A stretch of DNA of 32,220 bases. Source: Bacteroidota bacterium (GTDB lineage: Bacteria; Bacteroidota; Bacteroidia; Flavobacteriales_D; Crocinitomicaceae). Below the pieces are notes generated by a model. It saw only the letters and a list, made by a program, of their open reading frames with translations, was not told the DNA's origin and searched no databases. Made by a program: the position numbers and the translations under genes. The stretch spans positions 1-32,220 of the forward strand of contig JAJRQQ010000042.1 in NCBI GenBank assembly GCA_024280155.1, written 5' to 3'. Positions 6,858-14,681 of this stretch are shown in pieces (position 1 is the first letter of the stretch; every line of letters begins with the position of its first letter).

Positions 6858-7067
6858 TTATTTTTTCTCGCGTGCCATTGAAACCAGCACTACAATTAAA
6901 AACACCCATGGTGCTCCATGCATCACAACATCTACCCAATCCATCATTGCCATAGGTCGACCTAAGCGCAAATTTTGAAATTGTTTCCAAATATGTGGTT
7001 CAGGAATAAAAGGTGCCAATCCAAGTGTTAAACTTGAAAGAATTGCTAATTGTAAATATTTTCTCAT
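6858..7067 (-). CDS. Small membrane protein, conserved in Bacteroidota
   Basis: A 69-residue protein with an N-terminal hydrophobic segment (residues 5-20, ending LGLAPFIPEPH) and a second one near the C-terminus (HGAPWVFLIVVLVSMA) followed by a charged tail. The LGLAPF-PEPH and MDW-D-HGAPW words resemble, from memory, short Bacteroidota proteins of unknown function; I cannot name a family. It overlaps the 3' end of the desaturase gene by 68 bases in another frame and begins after the A/G-rich sequence AAAAAGGAAAAAA, so it is probably translated from the same message (rhodanese-desaturase-this gene). Its link to sulfur or lipid metabolism is only positional. Confidence 0.65.
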   Translation of the reverse strand: MRKYLQLAILSSLTLGLAPFIPEPHIWKQFQNLRLGRPMAMMDWVDVVMHGAPWVFLIVVLVSMAREKK

Positions 7068-7950
7068 TTTTTTCCTTTTTAAAAGGTTCTATTAATTGTT
7101 GTAAGAAATTAGAAGGATACTGTTCTACGTTTTCAAATCCGAGAGGAATGTCTCGACCATCAAATGGAATGTAGTCTGTTTTGAATAAATAATCCCAAAT
7201 ACTCAACGAAATTCCGAAATTCATTCCGTTAGGATGTGATTCTGGCAATTCTTTTGCATGGTGCCAAATGTGCATTTTAGGGTTGTTAAACACATACTTT
7301 AAAGGTCCATAACCCCATCCAACATTGGCATGATTCAAATGACCAATTAAGACCGTTATGTAATACACGTAGAAAATATTTTCCATTGAAAACCCAAAAA
7401 TCAGTGAGAGACTAACGTACTTTACCGGCTCATAAGCAAAAGTTTCTAAGAAATGATATCGAAGGTGTGCAGCGAAACCCATTTCTTCTACTGAATGATG
7501 CACCTTATGAAATTTCCAGAAAAAAGGAACACGATGTAAAATAACATGTACTCCCCACTGTACAAAATCAGCAACTAAAAAGAAGATGAATAATTGTACA
7601 AGCCAATGCATCTGAGACACATCCAACAAATGACCACCTTGATAACCAAACTTATCCAAAACTTGGCTAAATAATGAATAAACTAATTTGACAAAAGCGG
7701 CAAAAAACACAATTCTGTACAAGAAAAAATTGAAGAACATATAAAATGTATCCAACCAAAAATCTTTTCTTATTTTATTCTGTTTTTTACGCCATGGCAT
7801 GACAATTTCCAAGACCCAAACCCCAAGTGACACCAAAATAAGGAAATAAAACATGTTCAATTTTCCATCCATTATAGGATTCAAAATCAACTTCCACAAA
7901 TATTTAGATGCTCCAATAGAGCTTTCTAAAATCAAGTCAAGGAATTCCAT
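7000..7950 (-). CDS. Fatty acid hydroxylase / sterol desaturase family
   Basis: A 316-residue integral membrane di-iron enzyme with several hydrophobic segments (about 33-52, 68-92, 115-135, 180-205). The histidine clusters of the family are complete: H-x3-H (135, 139), HKVHH (148-152), HLNH (204-207) and HIWHH (227-231). These ligate two iron atoms used for O2-dependent hydroxylation or desaturation of a lipid or carotenoid; the substrate is not determined. Its start lies 6 bases after the rhodanese stop, so the two are co-transcribed. The C-terminal ~23 residues overlap the start of the next gene in another frame and look unconserved (Asn/Phe/Ser-rich). Confidence 0.88.
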   Translation of the reverse strand: MEFLDLILESSIGASKYLWKLILNPIMDGKLNMFYFLILVSLGVWVLEIVMPWRKKQNKIRKDFWLDTFYMFFNFFLYRIVFFAAFVKLVYSLFSQVLDKFGYQGGHLLDVSQMHWLVQLFIFFLVADFVQWGVHVILHRVPFFWKFHKVHHSVEEMGFAAHLRYHFLETFAYEPVKYVSLSLIFGFSMENIFYVYYITVLIGHLNHANVGWGYGPLKYVFNNPKMHIWHHAKELPESHPNGMNFGISLSIWDYLFKTDYIPFDGRDIPLGFENVEQYPSNFLQQLIEPFKKEKNEKIFTISNSFKFNTWIGTFYS

Positions 7951-7956
7951 ATTAAA

Positions 7957-8253
7957 TTAATCTACGTATTTTAACATCTTCGTCCAAGCGCCACCGTTAT
8001 ATGCATCAACTCCTGCAGCTTTCATTTGAGCTTTTGCTCCACCAGAACGCATCCCTGAAGCACATACGCAAATCACAGGTACACCTAAACTTTTGATTTG
8101 TTTCATTTTCCCTGTTAAATTCGCCAGAGGAATATTCTCAGAACCAGGAACGGCCCCTCCTTTATATTCTCCGGGAGTTCTTACATCAATAATCACTGCA
8201 CCGTCTTGGTCAATTAACTTTTTGTAATCTGTTTTTTTAAATAATCCAAACAT
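7957..8253 (-). CDS. Single-domain rhodanese sulfurtransferase
   Basis: A 98-residue rhodanese-like protein without a signal peptide. IIDVRTPGEYKGGAVPGSENIP (residues 21-42) is the classic N-terminal motif, and the active-site loop is CASGMRS with Cys64, which would carry a persulfide. Such short cytoplasmic rhodaneses move sulfane sulfur between thiosulfate or persulfides and acceptors. It is first in an operon with the desaturase and a small membrane protein. Its promoter carries a TACCTTTG -7 box and a Crp/Fnr-like site in the same geometry as the persulfide dioxygenase gene, which suggests joint regulation and a role in the same sulfur pathway. Confidence 0.9.
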   Translation of the reverse strand: MFGLFKKTDYKKLIDQDGAVIIDVRTPGEYKGGAVPGSENIPLANLTGKMKQIKSLGVPVICVCASGMRSGGAKAQMKAAGVDAYNGGAWTKMLKYVD

Positions 8254-8272
8254 AAACTTTTTTTTTAGACGA

Positions 8273-8280
8273 CAAAGGTA
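8273..8280 (-). promoter_or_regulatory. -7 box TACCTTTG, rhodanese operon
   Basis: An exact TAnnTTTG match on the minus strand, 19 bases before the ATG at 8253. Its last G (8273) lies 36.5 bases from the centre of the upstream operator-like site. Confidence 0.6.
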
Positions 8281-8302
8281 GATTATACTAACATGTAATT
8301 TT

Positions 8303-8316
8303 GTGACAGAGGTTAC
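8303..8316. promoter_or_regulatory. Crp/Fnr-like operator before rhodanese operon
   Basis: GTGACAGAGGTTAC is an imperfect version (4 of 6 pairs) of the palindrome GTGACATTTGTCAC at 2693-2706, with one half identical. Its centre (8309.5) is the same 36.5 bases from the -7 box as in the other promoter. Confidence 0.5.
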
Positions 8317-8350
8317 ATTGGTAGAATCTGTACTGAGAAAAGATAGACTG

Positions 8351-8644
8351 TTACGACTTCAGATAAAATCGATAAGCAAGAATTGCAGGGAATCCAATAA
8401 TGAATAAAAACGCCATTACGATTCCTTTGGTCGTTAGATAATAATCTTCTACACCTTCCATATTCTCTGGATACAAGTTTAAACCAATAAAATAAGATAA
8501 GCTTAATGGCGTTTCCACTTCTACAGTTTGAAGCCCTTGCTTGTAGACAATAATACCATCAAAAACATTGATTGGGAAAAGGCAAAAAAGCAAGCCCAAA
8601 ACAATTACAGATCCAATAAAAATAACCAAAGGATTTCTAAACAT
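8351..8644 (-). CDS. Small two-helix membrane protein, unknown function
   Basis: A 97-residue protein with a transmembrane segment near residues 7-25 and another near 72-92, separated by a ~45-residue loop with a Tyr/Glu-rich stretch (LYPENMEGVEDYYL). The second helix is followed by a short basic tail (RFYLKS), so both ends probably face the cytoplasm. I recognise no family. It is divergent from the glycosyltransferase gene, with 48 bases between the starts, and separated from the rhodanese operon by 97 bases that hold the operator-like site, so it is probably a separate unit. The single ATG at 8644 gives the hydrophobic start. Confidence 0.6.
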   Translation of the reverse strand: MFRNPLVIFIGSVIVLGLLFCLFPINVFDGIIVYKQGLQTVEVETPLSLSYFIGLNLYPENMEGVEDYYLTTKGIVMAFLFIIGFPAILAYRFYLKS

Positions 8645-8692
8645 GCGATAAATTATTTGTTCAGGACAAAGATACTCTTAATTTTACATTGT

Positions 8693-9787
8693 ATGAAAAC
8701 GAAATTAGCTTATTTATGTAGTTCTACAAGTTGGGGAGGTTTAGAAATGAACCATCTTCGGAATGCTCAATGGATGCACGAACGTGGACATAATGTTATT
8801 TTTTTCTGTGTAAAAAATTCTCCCATCGAAAAAGACGCTATAAATCGTAAACTCAATGTTCAAATTATTGAGAAACATAAAAAATATTACGATTTTAAAA
8901 AAGGTAAAGACTTAGCCGAACGTCTTTCTGATTTAAAAATTACCCACCTCATCATCCGTTCTACGTATGACATGAGTATTTCAGCAACGATAAAAAGAAC
9001 GCTTAAAGATAAAATTCATACTTCCTATTTTATGGAAATGCAGTTGGGAATTAAAAAAACAAATTTTTTGCACTCTCTCCGGTTTGCCTACCTCGATTTA
9101 TGGTCTTGCCCTCTGAATTGGTTAGAGAATCAGGTGCAAAGAATGACGAACTTTAAAAATGAGCTCACTGTTATTCCTTCAGGAATTAATTTATTCGATT
9201 TTTCAAATTTAACATCCAAAGAAAATTGTCGTGAAATTCTCGACATCCCTCAACAAATATTGACTTTTGGATTAATTGGTCGATTTGATGTTCAAAAAGG
9301 ACAATTATTGCTTCTCAATGCAATGAAAAAATGTAAAAACAAAAATTTTAATATCGTTTTGTTGGGCGAACCAACTCTGAATGAGGGAGATGATTATTTC
9401 AATCAAATGAAAACATTGATGCAAGACGAAGAATTGAAAAATCGTGTTTTTTTGAAGCCTTATCGAAAAGATACGGGTATTTTTTACAAAGCAATTGATT
9501 GGATGGTAATGGCAACGGAAGCGGAAACTTTTGGAATGGTCACTGTAGAATCCATTGCTTGTGGAACACCCGTTTTAGGCAGTAACGCAGGAGGAACACC
9601 TGAAATTATCGGTAAAAATAAAAATGGTCTCCTTTTTAAGACATTGAATGAAAAAGACCTCGCTCGTCAAATGGATTACATTATAGACAATACTATCCAA
9701 CACCAACCCGAAGAATTAATCAAGAATGCAAAAAAATACGATCATCATTCGGTTTGTAAAATGGTTGAGAATGCACTAAATATTTAA
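8693..9787 (+). CDS. Glycosyltransferase family 4 (GT-B fold)
   Basis: A 364-residue GT-B glycosyltransferase. The ATG at 8693 is chosen because MKTKLAYLCSSTSWGGLEMN is the standard N-terminal beta-strand with the GGLE glycine loop; the open frame upstream of it has no conserved features and lies over the divergent gene. The C-terminal Rossmann domain begins near LTFGLIGRFDVQKGQ, and the donor-binding motif EAETFGMVTVESIACGTPV carries the E-x7-E signature, followed by SNAGGTPEII. It transfers a sugar from a nucleotide-sugar donor with retention of configuration; the acceptor (surface polysaccharide or lipid carrier) is unknown. The histidine kinase gene follows 31 bases downstream and may be co-transcribed. 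Confidence 0.88.
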   Translation: MKTKLAYLCSSTSWGGLEMNHLRNAQWMHERGHNVIFFCVKNSPIEKDAINRKLNVQIIEKHKKYYDFKKGKDLAERLSDLKITHLIIRSTYDMSISATIKRTLKDKIHTSYFMEMQLGIKKTNFLHSLRFAYLDLWSCPLNWLENQVQRMTNFKNELTVIPSGINLFDFSNLTSKENCREILDIPQQILTFGLIGRFDVQKGQLLLLNAMKKCKNKNFNIVLLGEPTLNEGDDYFNQMKTLMQDEELKNRVFLKPYRKDTGIFYKAIDWMVMATEAETFGMVTVESIACGTPVLGSNAGGTPEIIGKNKNGLLFKTLNEKDLARQMDYIIDNTIQHQPEELIKNAKKYDHHSVCKMVENALNI

Positions 9788-9818
9788 AAAACACGTTCCT
9801 AAATTGTAAATTGACTCT

Positions 9819-11369
9819 ATGAATCTTTATTCTAAAAAACAAAAATGGAAAGTCGCTCTACTCATCATCGCATTATTGATGGTGGGTGCTTCATTATTTG
9901 TGTCGAATAAGATTGTTTCTGCTGTTGGTGAGCGAGAAAAAGAGCGAGCACAGCAATGGGCAAGTGCGATTAAAAAGAAAGTTGAATTGGTTCAATTGAC
10001 GAACAATACATTCACACAACTCAGAAATCACGAAGAACAAAAAATGCGTTTGTGGATTGAAGCAACAAAAGAGGTTTCAAAAGCAACTCCATTAAATGGT
10101 TTCTCAAATTATGATTTTCCTTTAAAAATCATTGATCAAAATAAAGACATTCCTGTTATTCTTTTGGATAACTATCAAAACATTTCCGGATACATTAATC
10201 TCGATTTTGACACATCAGATCTACGCGTTATCTACCCAAATATTACTTCCAAAGAAATCATCAAACATTTTGATGACTCCTTATTAATTCTAGCGAAACA
10301 ATGGGAGAAAAAAAATCCTTCTTTCACAATAGAAGTTTACGAAGGTCTTTTCATGACCTATTTTTACAACGATACGAAAATCATTACCTCATTAGAACAA
10401 GAGAGGGATTCATTGATTGATAATTTTAATAAAGACTTAATTGACAACGATGGTTTAGTTCCTGTTTTATTGGTCGATTCAAAATCCAAAAAAATTATCG
10501 GCCATAACATCAGTGAGAAAGTTAACGCAGAAAATGTAGATGAATTCATTCTCCAATTCGGAAAAGCAAACAAGCCGATTATCATTGACTTCAATAACGG
10601 TGAGAAAAACATTCTTTACTTCGATAAAAGTCAGGAACTAAAACAACTGCAATATTTCCCATACATCCAATTTATTGTTATTGGATTATTTGCTTTCATT
10701 GGTTATCTGATTTTTAGTACGTTTCGGAAAGCAGAACAGAATAAAGTTTGGGCTGGAATGGCGAAAGAAACAGCACATCAATTGGGTACTCCCCTTTCTT
10801 CTTTGATGGCATGGGTACAATTGCTCGCACTTCAAGGCATCGATGAATCTATTACTATCGAGATGCAAAAAGACGTTGATCGTTTAGTCAAAGTAACTGA
10901 TCGATTTTCTAAAATTGGCTCTGGAGCAAAGTTAGACGCAGAGAATATTGGAGAAACCGTTGAAAATATTATTTCTTACCTCCGTCCAAGAATATCCGAC
11001 AAAGTGGATGTATTTGTTACGGTGGATGAGAATGCAATTGCCAAGCACAATGCTTCATTAATCGAGTGGGTTGTCGAGAATATTTGCAAAAATGCCGTTG
11101 ATGCCATGGAGGGTGAAGGAAAACTCAACGTAGAGGTTATCAAATCTGAAGATTGGGTTTACATCGACATTCAAGACAATGGAAAAGGGATACCTCAAAA
11201 TCAATTAAAACAAATTTTTGAACCTGGTTTTTCTACTAAATCGCGAGGTTGGGGACTAGGACTTTCTTTGGTGAAACGTATTGTTAAAGAATACCATAAA
11301 GGTAATGTGGTTGTTTACCAATCTGAAATCGGTGTAGGAACTACATTTAGAATAAGTATTCCTGCTTAA
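9819..11369 (+). CDS. Membrane sensor histidine kinase, orphan
   Basis: A 516-residue sensor kinase. A transmembrane helix (about 12-30) and a second one (about 282-301) enclose a ~250-residue extracytoplasmic sensor region without a recognised fold. The phosphoacceptor helix follows closely, with H-box ETAHQLGTPLSSL (His320), then the HATPase domain: N-box ENICKNAVDAM (420-430), G1 DNGKGIP (453-459), F-box-like FEPGFSTK, and G2 GWGLGLS (477-483). There is no HAMP domain, PAS domain or receiver. No response regulator is encoded next to it, so its partner lies elsewhere. The preceding glycosyltransferase might be under its control or merely adjacent. All catalytic motifs are intact. Confidence 0.9.
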   Translation: MNLYSKKQKWKVALLIIALLMVGASLFVSNKIVSAVGEREKERAQQWASAIKKKVELVQLTNNTFTQLRNHEEQKMRLWIEATKEVSKATPLNGFSNYDFPLKIIDQNKDIPVILLDNYQNISGYINLDFDTSDLRVIYPNITSKEIIKHFDDSLLILAKQWEKKNPSFTIEVYEGLFMTYFYNDTKIITSLEQERDSLIDNFNKDLIDNDGLVPVLLVDSKSKKIIGHNISEKVNAENVDEFILQFGKANKPIIIDFNNGEKNILYFDKSQELKQLQYFPYIQFIVIGLFAFIGYLIFSTFRKAEQNKVWAGMAKETAHQLGTPLSSLMAWVQLLALQGIDESITIEMQKDVDRLVKVTDRFSKIGSGAKLDAENIGETVENIISYLRPRISDKVDVFVTVDENAIAKHNASLIEWVVENICKNAVDAMEGEGKLNVEVIKSEDWVYIDIQDNGKGIPQNQLKQIFEPGFSTKSRGWGLGLSLVKRIVKEYHKGNVVVYQSEIGVGTTFRISIPA

Positions 11370-11410
11370 AGAAATAATTGAAGAACCTGTTTAAACAATC
11401 AAGTCATTTA

Positions 11411-11490
11411 TCCTCTGTGAAACCTCACTTGAACTCTGTGATATAATCAACAAAAATTACACTGAGTACACTGAGAAAAAGAGAAAGCGT
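11411..11490. repeat. CTCTGTG / CACTGAG low-complexity repeat
   Basis: Two CTCTGTGA words (11413-11420 and 11434-11441) are followed by two TACACTGAG words (about 11459-11476), giving an imperfect inverted arrangement. The vocabulary is the same as in the ~110-bp repeats at 24807-24920 and 29044-29149 (ACACAGAG, CTCCGTGT). No coding sequence is present here. Confidence 0.45.
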
Positions 11491-11517
11491 TTGCTTAACT
11501 TTTTTTAGACCATAAAA

Positions 11518-11543
11518 AAAGCGCTGAATAAATTCAGCGCTTT
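11518..11543. terminator. Bidirectional rho-independent terminator
   Basis: AAAGCGCTGAA (11518-11528) pairs perfectly with TTCAGCGCTTT (11533-11543), loop TAAA, preceded by an A-run that becomes a U-tract for the minus strand. It lies between the convergent kinase and tonB genes. Confidence 0.8.
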
Positions 11544-11562
11544 CAAATATCAAATATATTGA

Positions 11563-12225
11563 TTAATTCAATGTAAAGTTAATCGGTAATCGACAACGTG
11601 TTCTTGCCTTACGACCTTTTGCTTCACCAGGATTCCATTTTGGCATTTTACGTAACAAACGTTTTGCTTCTCTATCTAAATCAGGACTTACTCCTCTTTC
11701 TACAGAGATGTTTGTGATTTTACCATTTGGTTCAACAACAAAAGAAAGATAGACTCTACCTTGTTCGTTCATCTCGATTGCAGTTTGTGGATATTGAACA
11801 TTTTCAGCAATCCATTTTTGCATTGCTACAGTTCCTCCTGGAAAACCTGCTTCAACATCCGGGAAATCAATAATTTCTTCTTCCACAACCACTTCTTCTA
11901 CAGGAGCAACTACAACTGGAGGAGGAGTTTCAACAACTGGTGTTGGTTCAACTTCTGTGTTTTCTTCCTCAATAATTTCTTCCGTAATCGGAGGCGGAGC
12001 ATCAACAGCTGGTGGTGGTGGAGTTTCCTCTGGTGTATCTTGAGTTTGTTCCATAAACTCGATATCAGCATCATCACCATTTCCTGCTAATTTTTTCTCT
12101 ACTCTAATTTCTGTAGTGTAAGAGAAAGAAGCAAGAACAACACTTCCTATAAAAAGTAGGCCGACCAAAGTAATTGGTCCTCTTAATTTTTCAATATTTG
12201 CACTTTCGCTTTTCTTTAATTCCAT
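11563..12225 (-). CDS. tonB: Energy transducer TonB family protein
   Basis: A 220-residue inner-membrane protein. A short cytoplasmic N-terminus is followed by a transmembrane helix (about 18-36), a long Pro/Glu/Val-rich periplasmic spacer (about 58-125, with PPPPAVDAPPP and repeated EVVVEE words), and a C-terminal TonB domain (about 130-220: MQKWIAENVQYP, then GRVYLSFVVEPNGKI and a final INFTL strand). It couples proton motive force to TonB-dependent outer-membrane transporters, together with ExbB/ExbD encoded elsewhere. The order gcvH-vanZ-tonB recurs in Flavobacteriales from memory. Its own promoter is likely in the 61-base gap upstream (TATATTTA-like box). Confidence 0.92.
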   Translation of the reverse strand: MELKKSESANIEKLRGPITLVGLLFIGSVVLASFSYTTEIRVEKKLAGNGDDADIEFMEQTQDTPEETPPPPAVDAPPPITEEIIEEENTEVEPTPVVETPPPVVVAPVEEVVVEEEIIDFPDVEAGFPGGTVAMQKWIAENVQYPQTAIEMNEQGRVYLSFVVEPNGKITNISVERGVSPDLDREAKRLLRKMPKWNPGEAKGRKARTRCRLPINFTLN

Positions 12226-12286
12226 ATCATAAATGAATTAGACGGTAAATATATAAAAATAATATTACAAAACATATACCAAAGAA

Positions 12287-12664
12287 TCAATAACAAGAGT
12301 CGTACAATAAACGAAATGAAATTCCGCCAAATAAAACTCCTAAAATATCCATCGATAAGTTCCAAAATTGAACAGAAGGATAATTACCGAAAATATACAC
12401 AGCCATTTCTGCAATTAAGGCGATTAATATTGAAAACAATAGAACAATTGAAAAAGCTTTGTTCCTTAAAATTTCAAACCTAAATTGCTTTTTAAATGCA
12501 ACAATCCACACATGAGAAAACCCCCAAAAGATGAAAAAATGCACAATTGATCGAAGGGGTAAAATTTGGAACAATAGCTCAGACCTTTCATACAAAGGAG
12601 TGATAAACAATAATATTATTGCAAAAAACCAGACGACTCCGAGAAGTGAAACGCGTAAACTCAA
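12287..12664 (-). CDS. VanZ-like membrane protein
   Basis: A 125-residue protein with four hydrophobic segments (about 6-22, 39-57, 70-92, 101-119). The arrangement, including HFFIFWGFSHVW in helix 2, an acidic residue in helix 3 (LIAEMAVY) and the DILGVLFGG glycine motif in helix 4, fits the VanZ-like family. The natural role of these proteins is unclear (VanZ itself affects teicoplanin sensitivity). No ATG is available at the N-terminus; a TTG at 12664, 10 bases after the gcvH stop, is the likely start. Co-transcribed with gcvH. Confidence 0.75.
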   Translation of the reverse strand: MSLRVSLLGVVWFFAIILLFITPLYERSELLFQILPLRSIVHFFIFWGFSHVWIVAFKKQFRFEILRNKAFSIVLLFSILIALIAEMAVYIFGNYPSVQFWNLSMDILGVLFGGISFRLLYDSCY

Positions 12665-12674
12665 GAACGATTAA

Positions 12675-13052
12675 TTAACCTATCAATGCTTTATAAGCTG
12701 CAGCATCTATTAAAGACTCTACTTCACTCATGTCAGACATTTTAATTTTAATCATCCATCCTTTTCCGTAAGCATCCGAATTAACCGTTTCTGGTTCAGC
12801 TTCTAATTCTTCGTTAAATTCTATGATTTCTCCACTTAAAGGCATGAATAAGTCTGAAACTGTTTTTACAGCTTCAATAGAACCAAAAACTTCTTCTATA
12901 TCCAAAGACTCTCCTTCTGTTTCAACTTCTACATAAACAATATCACCCAATTCTCCTTGAGCAAAATCAGTTACACCAACTGTTGCAACATCCCCTTCAA
13001 TACTCACCCATTCGTGATCTTTTGTATATTTTAAATTTTCTGGAATATTCAT
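12675..13052 (-). CDS. gcvH: Glycine cleavage system H protein
   Basis: A 125-residue lipoyl carrier protein. KYTKDHEWV at the start and [12 protein letters not shown], which holds the lipoylated Lys63, are diagnostic; the C-terminal [12 protein letters not shown] is also typical. It shuttles the aminomethyl group between the P, T and L proteins of the glycine cleavage system. The P protein is encoded about 17 kb away in this window. The ATG at 13052 is preceded by a TATTTTTG -7 box on the minus strand (13081-13088). First gene of gcvH-vanZ. Divergent from prfB. Confidence 0.96.
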   Translation of the reverse strand: MNIPENLKYTKDHEWVSIEGDVATVGVTDFAQGELGDIVYVEVETEGESLDIEEVFGSIEAVKTVSDLFMPLSGEIIEFNEELEAEPETVNSDAYGKGWMIKIKMSDMSEVESLIDAAAYKALIG

Positions 13053-13080
13053 TTTAAATGTTTTTTAATAATTTATTGTA

Positions 13081-13088
13081 CAAAAATA
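13081..13088 (-). promoter_or_regulatory. -7 box TATTTTTG, gcvH
   Basis: An exact TAnnTTTG match on the minus strand, 28 bases before the gcvH start. Confidence 0.5.
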
Positions 13089-13153
13089 CAAATATTATCT
13101 ATTTATAAAGGTGAACAGAATGAAAAGTACACAATATATCAGAACTTTTTAAT

Positions 13154-13161
13154 TAGCTTTG
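13154..13161 (+). promoter_or_regulatory. -7 box TAGCTTTG, prfB
   Basis: An exact TAnnTTTG match, six bases before the ATG at 13168, implying a very short or absent leader. It supports 13168 rather than 13323 as the start of the gene. Confidence 0.45.
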
Positions 13162-13167
13162 CTTATC

Positions 13168-14252
13168 ATGGTAAATCAAGATCAACTTAAAGATTCAAAA
13201 AAAGGATAGACGCTATTGGTGACTATTTAAAAATTGATGAAAAAAGACTTCAACTTCAGGAAGAAGAATTAAAAACGCAAGACCCTGAATTCTGGAATGA
13301 TTCAAAAAAAGCGGAAACACAAATGAAAGCGATTCGAACACTGAAGTTCTGGATCGATTCATACGAGGCCTTAGACAACGCTTATGCTGATATTGAAGTC
13401 CTCTATGAATTTATGAAAGAGGGGGAAGGTGATGAAAAAGAAGTGGATGAACAATTTCAAACACTTTTAAATAACATTGAAGAGATTGAATTGAAAAACA
13501 TGCTTTCTGGACAGGAAGACAAACTCAGCGCTGTTTTACAAATCACTTCGGGAGCTGGTGGAACAGAAAGTTGTGATTGGGCATCTATGTTAATGCGAAT
13601 GTACACGATGTGGGGTCAGAAAAATGGTTTTAAAATTAAAGAACTTAATTACCAAGCTGGAGATGTTGCTGGAATTAAAACAGTCACGATCGAATTTACA
13701 GGCGATTTTGCTTTTGGATATCTAAAAGGTGAAAATGGCGTCCATCGTTTGGTTAGAATTTCTCCATTCGATTCTAACGCTAAGAGACATACTTCTTTTG
13801 CTTCTGTTTATGTTTACCCATTGGTTGATGACACCATCGAAATCAATGTTAATCCTGCGGATGTCACTTGGGAAACTTTCCGTTCTGGTGGTGCAGGTGG
13901 GCAGAATGTAAATAAAGTAGAAACTGCTGTGCGTTTACGACATGCTCCAACTGGAATTGTTATTGAAAATTCTGAATCAAGGTCTCAATTGGGTAATAAA
14001 GAAAAAGCGATGCAATTGCTAAAGTCACAATTGTATGAACTAGAATATCGCTCAAGAATGGAAGCTCGTGATGAAATAGAAGCCAATAAGAAAAAAATAG
14101 AATGGGGTTCACAAATCCGTAATTATGTAATGCAACCTTATAAATTAGTGAAAGATGTCCGAACAGGACACGAATCTAGTAATGTAGAAGCAGTAATGAA
14201 TGGGGAAATCAATGAATTTTTAAAGGCATATCTAATGACTTACGGGTCCTAA
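13168..14252 (+). CDS. prfB: Peptide chain release factor 2, needs -1 frame change
   Basis: RF2, which releases peptides at UGA/UAA. The main frame (ATG 13323, 309 residues) carries the RF2 anticodon-like SPF (VRISPFDS) and the catalytic GGQ ([12 protein letters not shown]) but lacks ~52 N-terminal residues. That missing part is present: ATG 13168 starts [12 protein letters not shown], then the frame hits TAG at 13207-13209. Stepping back one base at the A7 run (13197-13203) continues [19 protein letters not shown] and joins the main frame, giving ~361 residues, the normal RF2 size. The usual prfB +1 site (CTT TGA C near GYL-D) is absent; YLKID reads straight through. The A7 is positioned as A AAA AAA relative to the upstream frame, a classic -1 slippery heptamer. 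Alternatives: transcriptional slippage, a missing A from sequencing error, or a true mutation. arsC follows after 10 bases. Confidence 0.85.
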
Positions 14253-14262
14253 AAACAAAAAA

Positions 14263-14616
14263 ATGAAAGATAAAGTAACTGTTTACCACAATCCTCGTTG
14301 CTCGAAAAGTAGATGTGCGATGGACTATTTCGGAGAAAAAAACGTTGATGTTTCTGTTATAGAATATCTTAAAACCCCTCCTGCAAAAGAAGAAATCACT
14401 CTTCTTCTCAAAAAATTGGGAATGAAAGCCGAAGAATTGATCCGAAAAGGTGAAGCTGACTTCAAAGAAAATTATAAAGGAAAAATACTCAGCGAAGATC
14501 AATGGATTGATGCAATGGTGAAATTTCCTAAATTAATCGAACGACCAATCATTGTTTTAGGTGAAAAAGCAATTATTGCGAGACCTCTCGAAAAAATTAA
14601 TGAATTATATATCTAA
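14263..14616 (+). CDS. arsC: Arsenate reductase, glutaredoxin-coupled ArsC family
   Basis: A 117-residue thioredoxin-fold protein of the ArsC/Spx family. The N-terminal HNPRCSKSR holds the nucleophilic Cys13. The three arginines that bind oxyanion in ArsC are at matching positions (Arg61, Arg94 in ERPI, Arg107 in ARPLEKI). It would reduce arsenate to arsenite using glutathione/glutaredoxin or an analogous thiol. However, many such stand-alone copies (YfgD-like) are not in arsenic operons, and here no ArsR, ArsB or Acr3 is present; the neighbour is prfB, 10 bases upstream, probably in the same message. A housekeeping thiol role is therefore possible. Confidence 0.85.
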   Translation: MKDKVTVYHNPRCSKSRCAMDYFGEKNVDVSVIEYLKTPPAKEEITLLLKKLGMKAEELIRKGEADFKENYKGKILSEDQWIDAMVKFPKLIERPIIVLGEKAIIARPLEKINELYI

Positions 14617-14644
14617 TTCTAGTAACCATTCTTTGAAATATCAT

Positions 14645-14652
14645 TATATTTG
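14645..14652 (+). promoter_or_regulatory. -7 box TATATTTG
   Basis: An exact TAnnTTTG match 29 bases before the start of the hypothetical gene at 14682. Confidence 0.5.
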
Positions 14653-14681
14653 CGCTCGCTAATTTTACAGCGCTATTAAGA

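Noticed and set aside
11761-12090. 109-residue plus-strand frame rich in Phe/Asn/Trp over tonB
   Set aside because: It is the antisense of the Pro/Glu/Val-rich TonB spacer; composition is an artefact.
14263-14616. Arsenic resistance operon
   Set aside because: Only the ArsC-like gene is present, next to prfB; no arsR, arsB or acr3.
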